DNA from: Blastobasis lacticolella
Lineage: Eukaryota; Arthropoda; Insecta; Lepidoptera; Blastobasidae
NCBI GenBank assembly: GCA_905147135.1
Contig: LR990060.1
Location: 7,208,001 to 7,272,000, forward strand
DNA length: 64,000 nucleotides
Reading direction: 5' to 3'
Part shown: positions 23,061-35,006 of the stretch, piece by piece
Layout: each line of letters starts with the position of its first letter
Position numbering within the stretch: the stretch's first letter is position 1
Position numbers and translations under genes: made by a program
Notes under the pieces: model-generated
The model's input: only the letters and a program-made list of their open reading frames with translations
The model's database searches: none
Told to the model about the DNA's origin: nothing

Positions 23061-23580
23061 ACACACACGAAAAATGCCATGAATAGGTAATGCGAGGCTG
23101 AGCGATGCCGAGGTACGCCGAAGTATTAGCGTGTGTGGTGGGGGTAGCAGATAAGCGCTAGACGGCTAGGCGATAAGGCGATCGCAGTCTGTGTTCAAAA
23201 TTCAAAAATTCTTCATTGATTAGGACAATAAATATCTCTTTCAATCGTCAAAAAGGAGGGGGATAGGAAAGTAGGAAGGAAACACACAGTGACACGCTGA
23301 CCGCCCTATGGCCGTAGATAAACGTATCCCTCGCCAATGTATGTCTAGTATAATTAAGAAAAAACCACCTAAAACTACAGCAAGAGTAAGCCAGTCCACC
23401 AAGGCAGCACCCGTTCACGAGTATAACGCAGGGCCCAGCCATCGTCCAATTCAACCATATTTGAGGGAAAAACCATATTCGTTTGGCAGTGAACCCGCGT
23501 TTTATGTTTAGTACCCGTTCTTTCGTTAAATCTTTCGTTTCGTTTGTTGGTTGTCATATAAATCGATTCCCTAGTTTACA
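23060..23580 (+). promoter_or_regulatory. Copy B 5' flank with degenerate promoter module and short insertion
   Basis: The module GCGATGCCGAGGTACGCCG is seen at about 23102-23120, followed by GTGTGTGGTGGGGGTAG. The AAATACCCC box is lost. An insertion of about 300 bp (about 23190-23480) separates this from the exon-1 leader, which resumes at GTGAACCCGCG. The insertion contains a 67-residue open stretch, which I do not regard as a gene. Confidence 0.5.
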
Positions 23581-23614
23581 ATGAGTTACACATCAAATGA
23601 TTGAAATACTGATA

Positions 23615-23998
23615 TTTAGCGGGCCTTTACCACCGCTGGTGCACCCGCGGTGCTGGAACCAATTGGGTTAGCCCGTGATGACGGTAAGAGGCCCGAAGGG
23701 ATGACACTCACTCCGTGGAAGCTGGGACGGCCTCTGGTTTGGGATGCTACTTGCATCGATACCTTTGCGCCGTCACATCTTCCAGTGACCGCGTGTCAGG
23801 CTGCGACGGGTGCTGCCGAAACTGAGAACGCCGAGCAGCGCAAATATGCTAGTCTCGGTGGCGATGTCATATTTGCGCCATTTGGCGTTGAAACTCTTGG
23901 GCTGTGGGGACCAGGCGCACATTCCTTATTTCAGGAGTTATCTAAGCGCCTCGTCCAAAATACAAATCGCCAGAAGGCTGGCCTCTTCTTGGGTCAGC
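23615..23998 (+). pseudogene. Retrotransposon ORF C-terminal fragment (PD-(D/E)XK-like motif)
   Basis: In the frame starting near 23650 it encodes about 115 residues with DDGKRPEGMTLTPW, then GRPLVWDATCIDT, then FGVETLGLWGPGAHSLF. This resembles a conserved C-terminal domain found in many invertebrate RT-type mobile-element proteins. The RPxG...LVWDxT spacing recalls a PD-(D/E)XK nuclease, but I cannot confirm the family. The frame continues QKAGLFLGQRLS to 23998 and is broken by the MULE. It resumes at 26947-26985 as a frameshifted NAASLLGIF. A shorter copy at the same gene position lies at 49545-49676. Confidence 0.6.
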
Positions 23999-24006
23999 GT
24001 TTAAGC

Positions 24007-26938
24007 CAATTGTTCCCAGTAGTCCCCTCTAGCCCTGTCCCCCGGGGAGACAGCTGGGAATTGTCTTCCCAGTTGTCACCGGGGTGACAGTTCGTGCCGA
24101 TTGTTCCCTTTGAAAGCTGAATGGAGGGGACAAATGGGAAGTATATTTCTCAGTTGTCACGGGGGGAGGTGACAATTGCTACGATTACTTCCCAGAAAAT
24201 AAAAGAACATGTAAAATTGACTTTTTCCATTAGATTTCAGCATTTTTATTTGTTGTGTTATATAGAATCAAATAAAAAACCAATATTATGTTACGCTTAC
24301 TTATACATACAATCATTAATCTTATTAATACTCATCGTTTTTTGATAATTACAGATAACCACTAATATTAATAAAAATAATAATGTTTTTAAGAATGTCT
24401 AAAAAATACAAAAAATCAACATTATGTTCCACTTGCTTACTTAAAGGTACAGTCATCAAACAATCACAGGGTTATTATCATCTTATAATCAATTAATTAC
24501 TTATCGTTTTCCTAATTCAATTTTATAACTATGCTACTATTATTTTCTACGGCAACACCGAGTAAGATATTTTTTCAACATGTAGGTAGAAACATATTTT
24601 TCAAATGGATGATGCATTTCCTACGATAAACTTCGTTAGTTCCGCCCGCTGTGTCACTTACTGTTAAATACTGCAAATATGTCCGGGAATAGAGCATGTT
24701 CCAGTTCGGGTAATAGAGCATGTTCCAGTTCGTGTGAATCTACTTTTGTGATAATACAAAGAGGAACTGGAAGCGTACTGTTACGAGCAGGCCATCAATT
24801 TTATAAGAAGAAACAGTACAATACTGGTCTTTCAGTATGGGAGTGTAGCCAGAGAAGGAAAATGTGTAAAGGGCGTATCAGGATAAAAGTAAGCATTTAA
24901 GTATAGATTTCTTTAATTACTTAATCTACATATGACATGTCAACAAAGTTTGGGATTTAAAATGATTAAGTACTTAACTTACCCACAATTTTTTTTTAAC
25001 TAGGTACCTTTTTTCAATACATTTTATAATTTACTGTGTAGTTATTTATCATAATGCTAATAATTATAAAATAATATTATTAATTTATTAGGTTGATAGG
25101 TACGGTGTAACGTTTATTGGAATAACTAGTGGGTAATTATTTATTTTAGATGCTATTGAAAGAATTTTTGTTTTTCAGGACGGAAATATTCTAGAAGAAA
25201 CTATTCACACGTGTACGCCCAATTTTGCCAAAAACGACATCGACGAGCACCTCTATCGATGCAAACAAGATTTGACTACACACAATTACCAAGCAGTTCC
25301 TCAAACTTACAATGATATGGTCGCTTCATACGAAAACAAAGGACTGCAACTTATTGCTCAAATTCCAAGTTTTAAATCTGTCAAATCATCAATGTATAGA
25401 TATAGAAATAAAGTAGCTGCAGTTGATAAAATCCAATGCGACAAAATAGAAGAGGTTCAAATTCCCACTGGATATGAAGATTTCTTAATGGCAGATTATT
25501 ACTACGATAATAAACGAATCATTATCTTTTGTTCACAAAGAGCAAAAGAGTTATTACTTACAGTTGAGGATTATTACAGCGATGGAACCTTTAAAATTTG
25601 TCCAAAACCGTTTGATCAACTATACACCATACATGGTGATATAGGAAGTACTGTGAGCAATACAAACATTGTGCCACTTGTGTACTCTCTAATGAGTGAC
25701 AGACAACAATCGTCCTATGTGGCTTTATTTTCTTTAATTAAATCCCAAGTACCTGGATGGAATCCCATAAAATATAAAACTGATTATGAAACAGCAGCTA
25801 TGAGCGCCATCGCTAAGGTTTTTCCTTCTGTAATAGTGAGCGGATGTTACTATCATTTTAACAAGGCTATTTGGCGTAAAGGACGCGAGCTTGAAATCAC
25901 GAAATCGAATAATCCTACAAAAATTCGCGAAGTGGCATTAAGCGCTGTGCTCCCTTTACTACCGCCATCCGAAGTTATTAAAGGTTGGTCATACATCACA
26001 CGGAAACAAACAGAAGAAGAGGACATGATAAAGTTTCGAGCCTATATGACAAAACAATGGTTAAAAGAAGAATTTATACAAATTTGGAATGTATACGGAA
26101 GTCAGCATCGCACAACTAACTGTTTGGAGGGCTGGCACAACAAATTGAATCGCGAAGTAGGAAGAAAGAAGCCCAACATCATTCATTTTCTTAACATCAT
26201 ACAAAAAGATGCATCATTTTTCACAGTTCGACACACAATGATTAAAAACAAATTAAAAATATTTAAAGAAAGGCAGAAGAAATATGTACTCAAGGACGAG
26301 TTCATACAAGAAATGCAAATGGAATTTCTGCAAGGGGATATGTCTGTTGGTCATTTTTTGGAAGCACTTAGACATTAAGTTTATGACCTTAGTAAGTATT
26401 TAGTTTCCTAATAAATGATTGTAAATATTGGTGATTATCTGTGATAATTAACAAATTATTAATAAGTATTATATCTGTGATTGTTTGATGACTGTACCTT
26501 TAAGTAAGCAAGTGGAACATAATGTTGATTTTTTGTATTTTTTTAGACATTCTTAAAAACATTATTATTTTTATTAATATTAGTGGTTATCTGTAATTAT
26601 CAAAAAACGATGAGTATTAATAAGATTAATGATTGTATGTATAAGTAAGCGTAACATAATATTGGTTTTTTATTTGATTCTATATAACACAACAAATAAA
26701 AATGCTGAAATCTAATGGAAAAAGTCAATTTTACATGTTCTTTTATTTTCTGGGAAGTAATCGTAGCAATTGTCACCTCCCCCCGTGACAACTGAGAAAT
26801 ATACTTCCCATTTGTCCCCTCCATTCAGCTTTCAAAGGGAACAATCGGCACGAACTGTCACCCCGGTGACAACTGGGAAGACAATTCCCAGCTGTCTCCC
26901 CGGGGGACAGGGCTAGAGGGGACTACTGGGAACAATTG
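24007..26938 (+). mobile_element. MULE (Mutator-like) transposon, complete, 2.93 kb
   Basis: Terminal inverted repeats of 463 bp (24007-24469 and 26476-26938, paired positions summing to 50945) begin CAATTGTTCCCAGTAGTCCC. A perfect 8-bp target duplication GTTTAAGC flanks it (23999-24006 and 26939-26946). The insertion splits the retrotransposon fragment in IMPACT copy B. Long TIRs and 8-10-bp duplications are typical of MULEs, and the internal gene is a FLYWCH-MULE transposase. The TIRs look identical over most of their length and the gene is open, suggesting a young insertion. Confidence 0.93.
24679..26378 (+). CDS. FLYWCH-MULE transposase, two exons, 469 aa
   Basis: Exon 1 is 24679-24888 and exon 2 is 25179-26378. 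The GTAAGC donor and TTTTTCAG acceptor give a phase-0 junction that reads RIRIK-DGNILEE without a break. Residues about 20-98 form a FLYWCH-type zinc finger (SVWEC at 52-56, Cys63, HTC at 80-82). The catalytic domain contains DGTFK (Asp205) and TDYETA (Asp272), then the Cys-x2-His motif GCYYHF and NCLEGWH, whose Glu may complete the triad. It would bind the 463-bp ends and transpose the element in the nucleus. The N-terminus has a duplicated GNRACSSS. No stop or frameshift is seen. Without splicing, the second exon alone has no good ATG, which supports the spliced model. Confidence 0.88.
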
Positions 26939-28900
26939 GTTTAAGCGCGGGGCAACGCGGCCAGCCTTCTGGGAATCTTTCCAAATTCGGGGGACCTGGG
27001 TCAAGTTTTTTATCTTAAGTTTATTTAGAATTAAGGTTTTTGATGTTAAAGACTTTTTTGAAATGTTAATCATTGTAATACTTATAATTAATCTACTTCT
27101 TTCGATATGAAGGCGGAGGGGGCGGTAGCTCTGAGCTGTCGACTGGAAAGTATAGGACGCCGCGAGTCGCAGCTACAGTGTGAGGGTGCAAGTGAACGGG
27201 TGGCTGGTCAGCGTCGCGCTGACGATGGTGGCGGCTTACCCCTCGCAGGCGCAGCCCAAGTACGTTTTCTCTGCTCCTTGGATGGACAGGAAAGTCAAGG
27301 AGCGGCTACGCAAAGACCAGTCGGAGATTTAATGGTTAGTAAAACCATATTTTGTGTGACAAACGACGTTGGTTTTGCTTGCCTTGTTTTAGGCAGATTT
27401 TTCAAAGAAACTGTAACTTTTTGATTTGAAATAATAACCAACAATTTACTTTTCTCAAAAAAAATTTAGGCGCACCGGTGATCTTCTTGTTTATAGAAAA
27501 AATAAGGGACACTTTACAGAAACTCAAGCCTGCAAAAAGTTAGACTAATTATTTAAAATTTAAATTTTATATAATATTTTAAATTAAAAAAGAGAAATTA
27601 GTTCCATCCAAGCCAGCGGTACATATCATACCGAAGATATTTAACAGGGAAACTCATAATTGCGAAAGGTATTGATTTGTGTCTAATTAAGGCATTCGTT
27701 TTCCAAGGCTGAAGAAAAGTGTCCCGAAATCATAACCGGGAAAGTGATAACGGATAAGAAGAGCCCTTTCCAAGGACACGCGGCGTGTGTTACGTCTGTG
27801 GAAGAAGTGAAGTAAGTATCAGCATGCTTTAACACTTTAGAATAATGAAACCAAAGCCCATTGTTGATATCTTTAATGAAGTTGAAAATTAATTTTGAGT
27901 TATATTATATTTATATTAATTTTGTACAATTTAGCGCTCTTCTAGTTCGTTTGAAGGTGAACAGGAAGATTCTTAACGCGAAACACAACTTGTTCGCGAC
28001 GGCGCCGGCGCGCTGGAGCCGACGACGGCGAGGCGCAGGCTGGCGGCCGCGCGCTGCATCTGCTGCGGGCGCTTCACGCCAGCGACACGCTCATCGTCAC
28101 GTCATTACGCGATGGTAAATTCCTTTCAGTTTTTTATTTTTATTTAAATGAATTCAATTCAACCTTCAATTAGTCAATCAATTTTAACAAAGATATTTCA
28201 GGCACGGTATATTGCAATGAAACCACTGGGCTCCTTGGGTTCGTTTAACTTGACTGCCTCAATGGCATCATCAAGCCTTTCGTTTGATTTGGAATTTAAT
28301 TATTCAGACTGCTTTTTCGTTACAGGTACGATGGCATCCAGCTGGGCGCGGACCGCTTTAGGCACTACAACAACGCGGCCAGGCAGGCGCTGCAGCTAGC
28401 GAGACTAGAACCCGCGCGAAGTGACAAATATAATCTGCTTTGAACATCATTATCATCTTGGCAATTAATCCCAGTTGTTATTTCGCTTAGCACACGAGGG
28501 CTTCGTGGATCGCCTTTATCTCTCTTCGTCTGATATTTGATATACAGTTGAACCTTTGAGGAGGTCTTTGTCAAAGAAAATGTGGCATATTATTTTTATG
28601 TTATATTAGTGATTTAAGTTAGTTTTTAGGTAGTTAAAACCATAATATAAAAACTGTTTTTTTTGTTTATCTACTGATCCTGGACTCACTGGTTATTGCA
28701 TATTTTACCCAAAAACATTGTTTATAGGTATATATATATTATACTCATTACAAATACTTATTTATCAAAACTAGGATATCTTGTATCGTATCGCGGTCGT
28801 ACCGATACATTAAAGACTTTCATTGTTTGAATGTAGTTTATACTGGGTTTTATGTGATGGTCGGCTACAAGATAAATTTTAAGAAAAACTCGGATTTTTA

Positions 28901-29422
28901 GTGGATATGCCTAAAGCAAATTTTGGCAATACTAATAATGGAAACACGAGTAGAAGATTTTTCGAGGAGTATGAAATTTCATCAGAAATAACAGGAGTTG
29001 ATAAAGATTTAATTTATCGACTTAAAGTCATTCTAGATTCACTGTGTTCCGGAATGAAAATAAATGTTGAAAAATTCGATAAATATTGCCAAGAAACAGC
29101 TGAAATCTATGTCTCACTATATAGATTTTACCCCATGTCCCCAACCTTACACAAAGTACTTCGTCATGGAGCGGCTGTCATTAAAGAAGCAATACTTCCA
29201 ATTGGCCAGCTATCAGAAGAAGCAGCAGAAGCTCGCAATAAGAACATAAGATCATTTAGACAGAACTTTACAAGAAAGTTTTCGCGTGTGGCCTGCAATA
29301 TGGATGTCCTAAATCGACTTTTATTGACCTCTAATCCGCTAATTTCTGGAATGAGAGGTACATCAAATAAAAAAAAGAAGCAAATATCGGCAGATGTTTT
29401 TAAATTTACTATGCGAAAGTGA
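28901..29422 (+). CDS. C-terminal part of a transposon-type protein, family uncertain
   Basis: The frame gives 173 residues, including MSPTLHKVLRHGAAVIKEAI, PIGQLSEEAAEARNKNIRSF and DVLNRLLLTSNPLISGMR. Arrangements of this kind (HK..hG...i....LPiG.lsEEa.EarNK, then SR, then a D-F-R-LL..SDP motif) recur in many uncharacterised multicopy insect proteins that look like transposase ends, but I cannot name the superfamily. An acceptor-like TTTTTAG lies just before the ATG at 28901, so this may be the last exon of a spliced gene whose 5' part is missing. AATAAA follows at 29464. Confidence 0.5.
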   Translation: MDMPKANFGNTNNGNTSRRFFEEYEISSEITGVDKDLIYRLKVILDSLCSGMKINVEKFDKYCQETAEIYVSLYRFYPMSPTLHKVLRHGAAVIKEAILPIGQLSEEAAEARNKNIRSFRQNFTRKFSRVACNMDVLNRLLLTSNPLISGMRGTSNKKKKQISADVFKFTMRK

Positions 29423-30214
29423 CATTACTAATATTAATATTATGGACGATTGTAGTCATGACGAATAAACAGTTTTTTTATCAAAATAAGTTATTGTTTT
29501 ATTATAATTTAATGTTAAATCACATAAAGAGTACATATTTAATGACCAGAAACAAAAAATATTTTTGACCATGTTTTGAGACTGAATACCACACTGTGGG
29601 CGGGCGCGGGCAGCCGGCCGGGGAGATGTAGCTTAGCTCAGCGACAGTATGTGAGTGACACGCGCTCTGTAAACTTAGGTACTTTCTTTATTCAGATAAG
29701 TTTGTTACTTTAAATAAGTCTTTTAAAACTAGTAAATCGTTCCGAATTCTAACCAACGTCTATTCTTTGTCTTTTGTCATACCCAAGGCGGGGACCGGAG
29801 CCGTTCTTTGAATTTTTTGGCATTCAAATTTTGTTGGTACCTACTGCGCCCTGTTTCAGTTTTAAAGTTCCACCACACAAATTCCATTTTATAAGATTTT
29901 CCGTGTCTGATTCAATATCAAATATATAAACTCTGATATGTGATGCAGCTAATTTTAAATGAGCTTATATAATTTCTGCAATGAAAAATTTCGTAAGGGA
30001 AGCATAAGTAAACACGTAGTTTGCCAAAATACAGGGTGGTACCCATTAGATCGGTCAGTATGAGCACGTCTGAAACTATAAGACATACAAAGATATATTC
30101 TTAGAAACCATGCCATTGATTTTAGTGACAAGAAATACTGTAGATATTCATAGATTTCAAAAAAAGATGTACTCAGTACGGCCGCGTGGAGTCCAACAGC
30201 GGCCGCGTGGTGTC
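29423..30214. other. Non-coding part of the insertion
   Basis: AT-rich with one CpG-rich patch (GGGCGGGCGCGGGCAGCCGG at about 29598). It includes the left half of the inverted-repeat pair at about 30050-30093. No supported gene. Confidence 0.4.
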
Positions 30215-30465
30215 CGGCAGAGTAGAATAGCACCAACCCGTTACACTCGTGAGTGTCGTACAAGGCAACTAATGTTTTCGAGGCAAAAGATCTAGAGTCT
30301 CCGTAGACTGTAAAATGGGCAGCAGCGTTTTCCATTAATATATTTATAACACTGCGATCTCCAACCCGCCTGCCAAGCGTGGAGATTATGGCAATAACCT
30401 CCCCTTTCGTGGGAGAGGCCTTAAGTCCTGCAGTGGACTGTTGTGGGCTGTGATGATGAATGATG
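30215..30465 (+). repeat. RTE-type LINE 3' tail remnant
   Basis: Shares CGGCAGAGTA-AATAGCACCAACCC, CTCCAACCCGCCTGC and CCTGCAGTGGACTGTTG with 12655-12900, but differs by several indels, so it is a separate insertion. It ends in GATGATGAATGATG, a TGA-rich tail as expected of RTE-like elements. Confidence 0.6.
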
Positions 30466-31544
30466 TACTCACCCAGTAGAATTAAAAAATAAAATTTACA
30501 TGATTCCCATTTAACTTTCTTCAATACAACCGGTTCCCGATTCCCGAACTCAGCACAAGTTTTTTTTAATCTATGTAGGTATCTATGCAGTTTTTCTTGT
30601 TAGTAAATTCGATGACATAGTTCCAAAAAACAGATCTTTGTATGTCTTATAGTTTCAGACTTGCCCATACTGACTGATTTAAATTTACACAAAAACAATG
30701 TACACCATGTACCATGCGCACAAAAAAAATTTAATATACATGTGACGTACTCAACTATAATATTGTCTAATTATAATATATTATTCGTAAAAATATTTTT
30801 GTCTATAACATCTCAAACAAGTGACAACACTATCATCAACCATAAAACATTGTCATCAACAAAGGGAAAAGTAGGTAGGTTGTTTTTTGTGAAACTCTTG
30901 TTCGTCGTATTGTCGTTAGTTTCTATTCAATGGACTTTTTACGTAACCCGTCTGCGTGCCTCATGTTTTGTTGACAAAAGTCCACTACTTAAAAGAAATT
31001 ATCACTAAAATACGTAATTCGTTTTTAGTGTATTCTATAAACTAGACATTTAGAAATGCAAAAATATATAGATAGGTATTTAGTATTTAGGGTAAGTAAA
31101 ACAATTAAATGATCTTCGCAACAATGTCGTTTGTAGATAACGCTTCCTCCCTTCTCATCAGTTTACACCACTTATTCTCAGCTTTTTGTCATTGGGGAAT
31201 TTTTTTTTTTTTTAGTTTATCCGTTGTATTAGTCCTTAAAGGTACAATATACAATATCTGTATGGTATTTATTTCTCCACAATTACAAAAATATCAATCA
31301 GGTCTAAAAATTTCTCCATGAGTTCGTTAGCGCGCAAACGAGCAATGATATATCGGCGGACGTACCGTGGGTGCTGTGACGACACGCGTTGAGCGGTCAA
31401 GTTCGCGCTGATTTTTAAAACGACCAACTTTAAAAATTCATAGAAAATTCAGATTTTGAGATATCGAAAAAAATTATTTCACTAATATTTTTTAGATTTT
31501 ATATTTGATTTTTATACATCATAAAAAAATCACACTCATCTTCC
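30466..31544. other. AT-rich DNA, no gene seen
   Basis: Open stretches of 70-115 codons on the plus strand have compositions typical of chance frames and no recognisable motifs. The right half of the inverted-repeat pair is at 30632-30673. The end near 31330-31410 is CpG-richer (ATATCGGCGGACGTACCGTG). Confidence 0.4.
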
Positions 31545-32787
31545 TCATTAGGGCAGCGCTAAGGCTCTTTAAAACCCGAATCACATGACAATCGTTACTT
31601 AATTTATGTTTATGCGGATAGGCAATTTCTACAATAATATGTTTTGTACCTACACTGGGCTGAATAGCAGGTAAAGGAATGTCGAGAATAAAATACTGAT
31701 TTTAAATCTACTTCTTTTGTCATGAAGGTGGAGCTCTTAGCTCTATTTACTTATTGCTGTTTGAGTTCAGCGCCCCTTATTGCAACCACCAGGCGCGCCG
31801 CGCACGAACACCTCCGGTTCTATGCCTACACGTTTCTAAATCATAATCCGTTTCTATAAAATTATATTGTAAATATATTACTACAAGTAGTACTTAATAA
31901 TATCAAGTACGACGCGTCAACTTGGAGCAACTCATGTATTAGATGGTGTTCAGCAGGATATTGCGATATTTTTAATTTTATTTTTTATAATGTATTCAAG
32001 CGGGTAAATAATAAAATGAAAATAGTGTTTTCTTTTTAGTAACCTCAGGTCTTTTGTTCTTTTCACAAGAGTCATTATAATAATAAAATTAAGAAAAGGG
32101 AAATGTATCCTGTTATTTTGGTCTTTGTTTAAAGTTTTCGGTTAATAAAAAACTAGTAAGTTGAATACTTGTTTTTAACTAAACATGCGTTCTTTACACT
32201 TATTACTGTACAAAACAGGACTCACACGAGACGTACCTTTTGGATTTGTTTTACCTACGTTTCGATAGGGTTACACCCACCGTGGTCCCGAGATGACCCT
32301 CTACCCTAGTGTGACCATACCAAAAGTTATTTAAATAATAAGTTAAATATCTAAAAATAAAAAAAAACAATTTGACATGTTAATTTGTTCTTGAAATTTG
32401 ATATTTTCAATAGATACGTATCATAAAAGTTGCCTTTTCTATGTCTTGCTTTTTAATGAGTCGCGTCAAATGGACGCATTAAAGTCTAATGTAATTTTTT
32501 AATTATTGATAATGTCTGATATAAATACATAATTCATTAGTATTTTCCTAATGTAAATTAGGTAATGTGATTTCTAACAAAAGGGATACCTAGGTAATTA
32601 AATCTAAATCAAATTATCGAGAGCTAAGTATTAAGTAACGGCGTGTGTGGTAGGGAGAAATACCCCAAAGCCAGCTAGGCGACCGCAGTCAGTGTTTGGC
32701 AGTAAACCCGCGTTTTAGTGCAAGTTCTTTCGTAAAATCGTACGTTTTGTGCGGTGGTTGTCATATTAAACTATTATTTAATTTACA
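31545..32787 (+). repeat. Array module with truncated exon 2 and copy C promoter
   Basis: Homologous to 38845-40373. It opens with the truncated exon-2 chimera at about 31727 (GGTGGAGCTCTTAGCTCT) also seen at 14263 and 38982. After AT-rich DNA and the palindromic stretch ACCCACCGTGGTCCCGAG (about 32275) comes a promoter module for copy C at about 32636-32665 (GTAACGGCGTGTGTGG; AAATACCCC). No independent gene is seen. Confidence 0.65.
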
Positions 32788-32864
32788 ATGAGTCACATCA
32801 GATAATGCCATCAGACAAGTAAGTGAAAGTATGCATTTCAATTAATGATTTGGAATGATATAAC

Positions 32865-34001
32865 TAGAGATGTAACGGATATCCGGCCACTATCCGGTAT
32901 CCGGCCTATCCGGCCATAATTTACTATCTGGCCGGATACCGGATAATGCGTTAATATCCGGCCGGATACCGGATAGTAAAAAATGTATGAAAAGCCCATA
33001 AAAGTGATTTTGCTCATCGGAAATATATGCCCTTCTGTAGCAGTCAAGTAAAAAGTCGTATCACAACGTTTAAAAACCATAAATATTAATCAAAGAACTA
33101 TTGATTATGTCGGCATCGGCACCTATTCTACTCGTATCGTTCATTTGGTAGGTTAGCAAATTTTTAATAGTTTTCTGGTCTCTTCTTTTTGCACTATGCC
33201 TTTTCCATTAGCTGGAGTCAACTCTCCTTGTCTGCTTCCTCCATTTCTTTCTATTTTGAGCAGTAGCAGCGTCAATAATATTGCCCTTCAGGTCCCGTTG
33301 GTCCGCCGTCAGCCAGGTGGCGTGTGGGTGTCTTCCACGTCAGCGACTCGTCGTCGCCAAATTTAGGGCTACTTGCACTAAGGTGATCTTTGGGACAGCG
33401 GAGCACATGCTCACACCATCGCATTGAGTGTTCTTAAATTTTCTCGGGCATAGGTGTGACTTTGTAACTTCCACGAGTGTGGACATTACGTACTTTGCCC
33501 AACAGGGTGACACCCGCTGATCAGCATAAATACGCATTTTTGTCGTGTGTAGTTTTGACAAGTGCTGTTTAGTATTATAATGTACTTAGTGTAATAATTT
33601 AAAGTCAATCAAGATATATATTGATATTATAGAAATGAAAAAATATTATCCTGGATTAAAATATGAATTTCTTTATATTTAGAGGTAGTATACGATGTCG
33701 TTTATCCTTTACGATTCTGTGGGCTAATGTGTAAGCCCGTATTTTGAAACTATCAATCCGTATGAGGGCGGAAAAATTGTTCAGTGCAACGTTCAAGTTA
33801 TTGTCATTAAACGAAAACTTTAAATTACATAAACACATGCAGCCGTATAAAGTCCCACGCCGCGATTACAGCTTGTACAAACTTGTTGAGATACTATGAC
33901 CTGTGAATATCCGGCCGCCGGATATCCGGCTATCCGGCTAGGAGGCTGGCCGGATATCCGGTATCCGGTATCCGGCCAAACAACTATCCGTTTCATCTCT
34001 A
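32865..34001. mobile_element. Non-autonomous hAT element, 1.14 kb
   Basis: It is flanked by a perfect 8-bp duplication GATATAAC (32857-32864 and 34002-34009). Copy D has a single GATATAAC at the matching place (40443-40450), giving an empty site. The ends are inverted repeats TAGAGATG(T/A)AACGGATA. Both subterminal zones carry clusters of TATCCGG/CCGGATA words, likely transposase-binding sites. The interior has no transposase; about 33280-33440 may hold a small LINE-tail remnant on the minus strand. Confidence 0.92.
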
Positions 34002-34387
34002 GATATAACTCACACATTTTCATTATTCTACTTTAATTTTTATTTTTTATTTTTATTCCTAATAATGATACAGATTTAATATTTACAAATAAACGTTTCA
34101 TAAGGAATGTGGAGTATGAAATACTGATTTTAAATTTACTTCTTTTGTTATGAAGGCGGAGGAGGCAGCTCTTGAGCTGTATTTACGAGGGCCACTGGCA
34201 GGTAGAAGACGCAGCCACTTGCAGCTACAGCGTGAGGGTGCAGGTGAACGGATGGCTGGTCAGCGTCGCGCTGACGATGGTGGCGGCTTACCCCTCGCAG
34301 GCGCCGCCCAAGTACGACTTCTCTGCTCCTTGGATGGACAGGAAAGCCAAGGGACGGCTGCGCAAAGAGCTGGCGGAGACTTATTTT

Positions 34388-34753
34388 TGGCGGATAGTCT
34401 GGTCCCCATCCTTCCCACTTCCAATTAATAAAGTTAAAAGTCGTGATTTTAGGTACTTGGTCATGATCCATAGTGAAATCTATTAAATTTATTTATTTAT
34501 AGTGTCTGTGTCTATAACAAATTTTATTCTGTGTAATTTTGTAGGCCAAGGCAGAATAGCAGGCCCGTAGGCACCTTCGCGTATCTGCGGAACTGAGCTT
34601 TGGCCTCTTTAGCGTTTAGTGTTTATATTTTTTTTTATTTTTTTTCTCATTGTTTTTTTTTCTGGTTTAATTTATTTTAATTTTATGTAATTTTATTTTT
34701 TATATGTTTGAGCTAAATACTAAATAAATACCTTTTTTTTTTTTTTTTTTTTT
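34388..34753. mobile_element. Retroposon inserted in exon 2 of copy C
   Basis: The exon-2 end reads GAGACTTA, then about 365 bp of foreign DNA, then TTTTACTGGTGAGC, the normal exon end and donor. The insert finishes in AATAAATACC and a long T run (about 34732-34753). It contains CCCGTAGGCACCTTCGCG and CTGAGCTTTGGCCTC and has no coding frame. It resembles a LINE 3' end, but I cannot assign a family. Confidence 0.6.
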
Positions 34754-35006
34754 TACTGGTGAGCAATACAATATTTTGTATGACAAACATGCGTTGATTC
34801 TGTTCGCTCTGTTTTAGGATGATTTTTCAAAGAAACTGTAACCTTTTCTCAGGAAAAATTTAGGCGTGCCGGTGATCTTCTTGTTTTTTGAAAAAATAAG
34901 GGACACTTTACAGAAACTCAAGCCTGCAAAAAGTAAGACTACGAAAGTAGTCCCAGCCAAGCCAGCGGTACGTATCATACCCAAAATATTTAACAAGGAA
35001 TCTTAT

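Larger units (their letters stand above)
23581..28440 (+). pseudogene. IMPACT copy B, broken
   Basis: Exon 1 (23581-23598) is cut after MSYTSN and joins intron-1 DNA. Exon 2 (27113-27331) has lost the CIYEGDW codons and is out of frame. Exon 3 (about 27470) has lost its AG acceptor and is followed by extra AT-rich DNA. Exon 4 (about 27709-27810) is recognisable. Exon 5 (27935-28113) has an internal deletion after NLFA and an altered end. Exon 6 (28327-28440) carries the extended C-terminus ending KYNLL. Intron 1 holds a retrotransposon fragment which itself holds a MULE. The exon-2 lesion and retrotransposon insertion are shared with copy E. Confidence 0.85.
28864..31545. mobile_element. Unclassified 2.7-kb insertion in the array
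   Basis: The IMPACT 3' flank breaks off after ATGTGATGGTCG at about 28863, and array DNA resumes near 31545 (AGGGCAGCGCTAAGGCTC). In between are a transposon-type ORF (28901-29422), a GC-rich patch (29594-29670), an RTE-like LINE tail (30215-30465) and a pair of inverted repeats: CTGAAACTATAAGACATACA (30070-30089) and its complement (30637-30656). I could not fix the outer ends or a target duplication, so this may be two or more nested insertions. Confidence 0.5.

Noticed and set aside
24121..24345. Identical 74-residue frames at 24121-24345 (+) and 26600-26824 (-)
   Set aside because: They are the same sequence in the two terminal inverted repeats of the MULE, not genes.
33280..33440. Possible LINE tail inside the hAT element, minus strand (HVLRCPKDHLS)
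   Set aside because: The resemblance to post-RT tails is weak and the frame is broken, so it is only mentioned under the hAT element.
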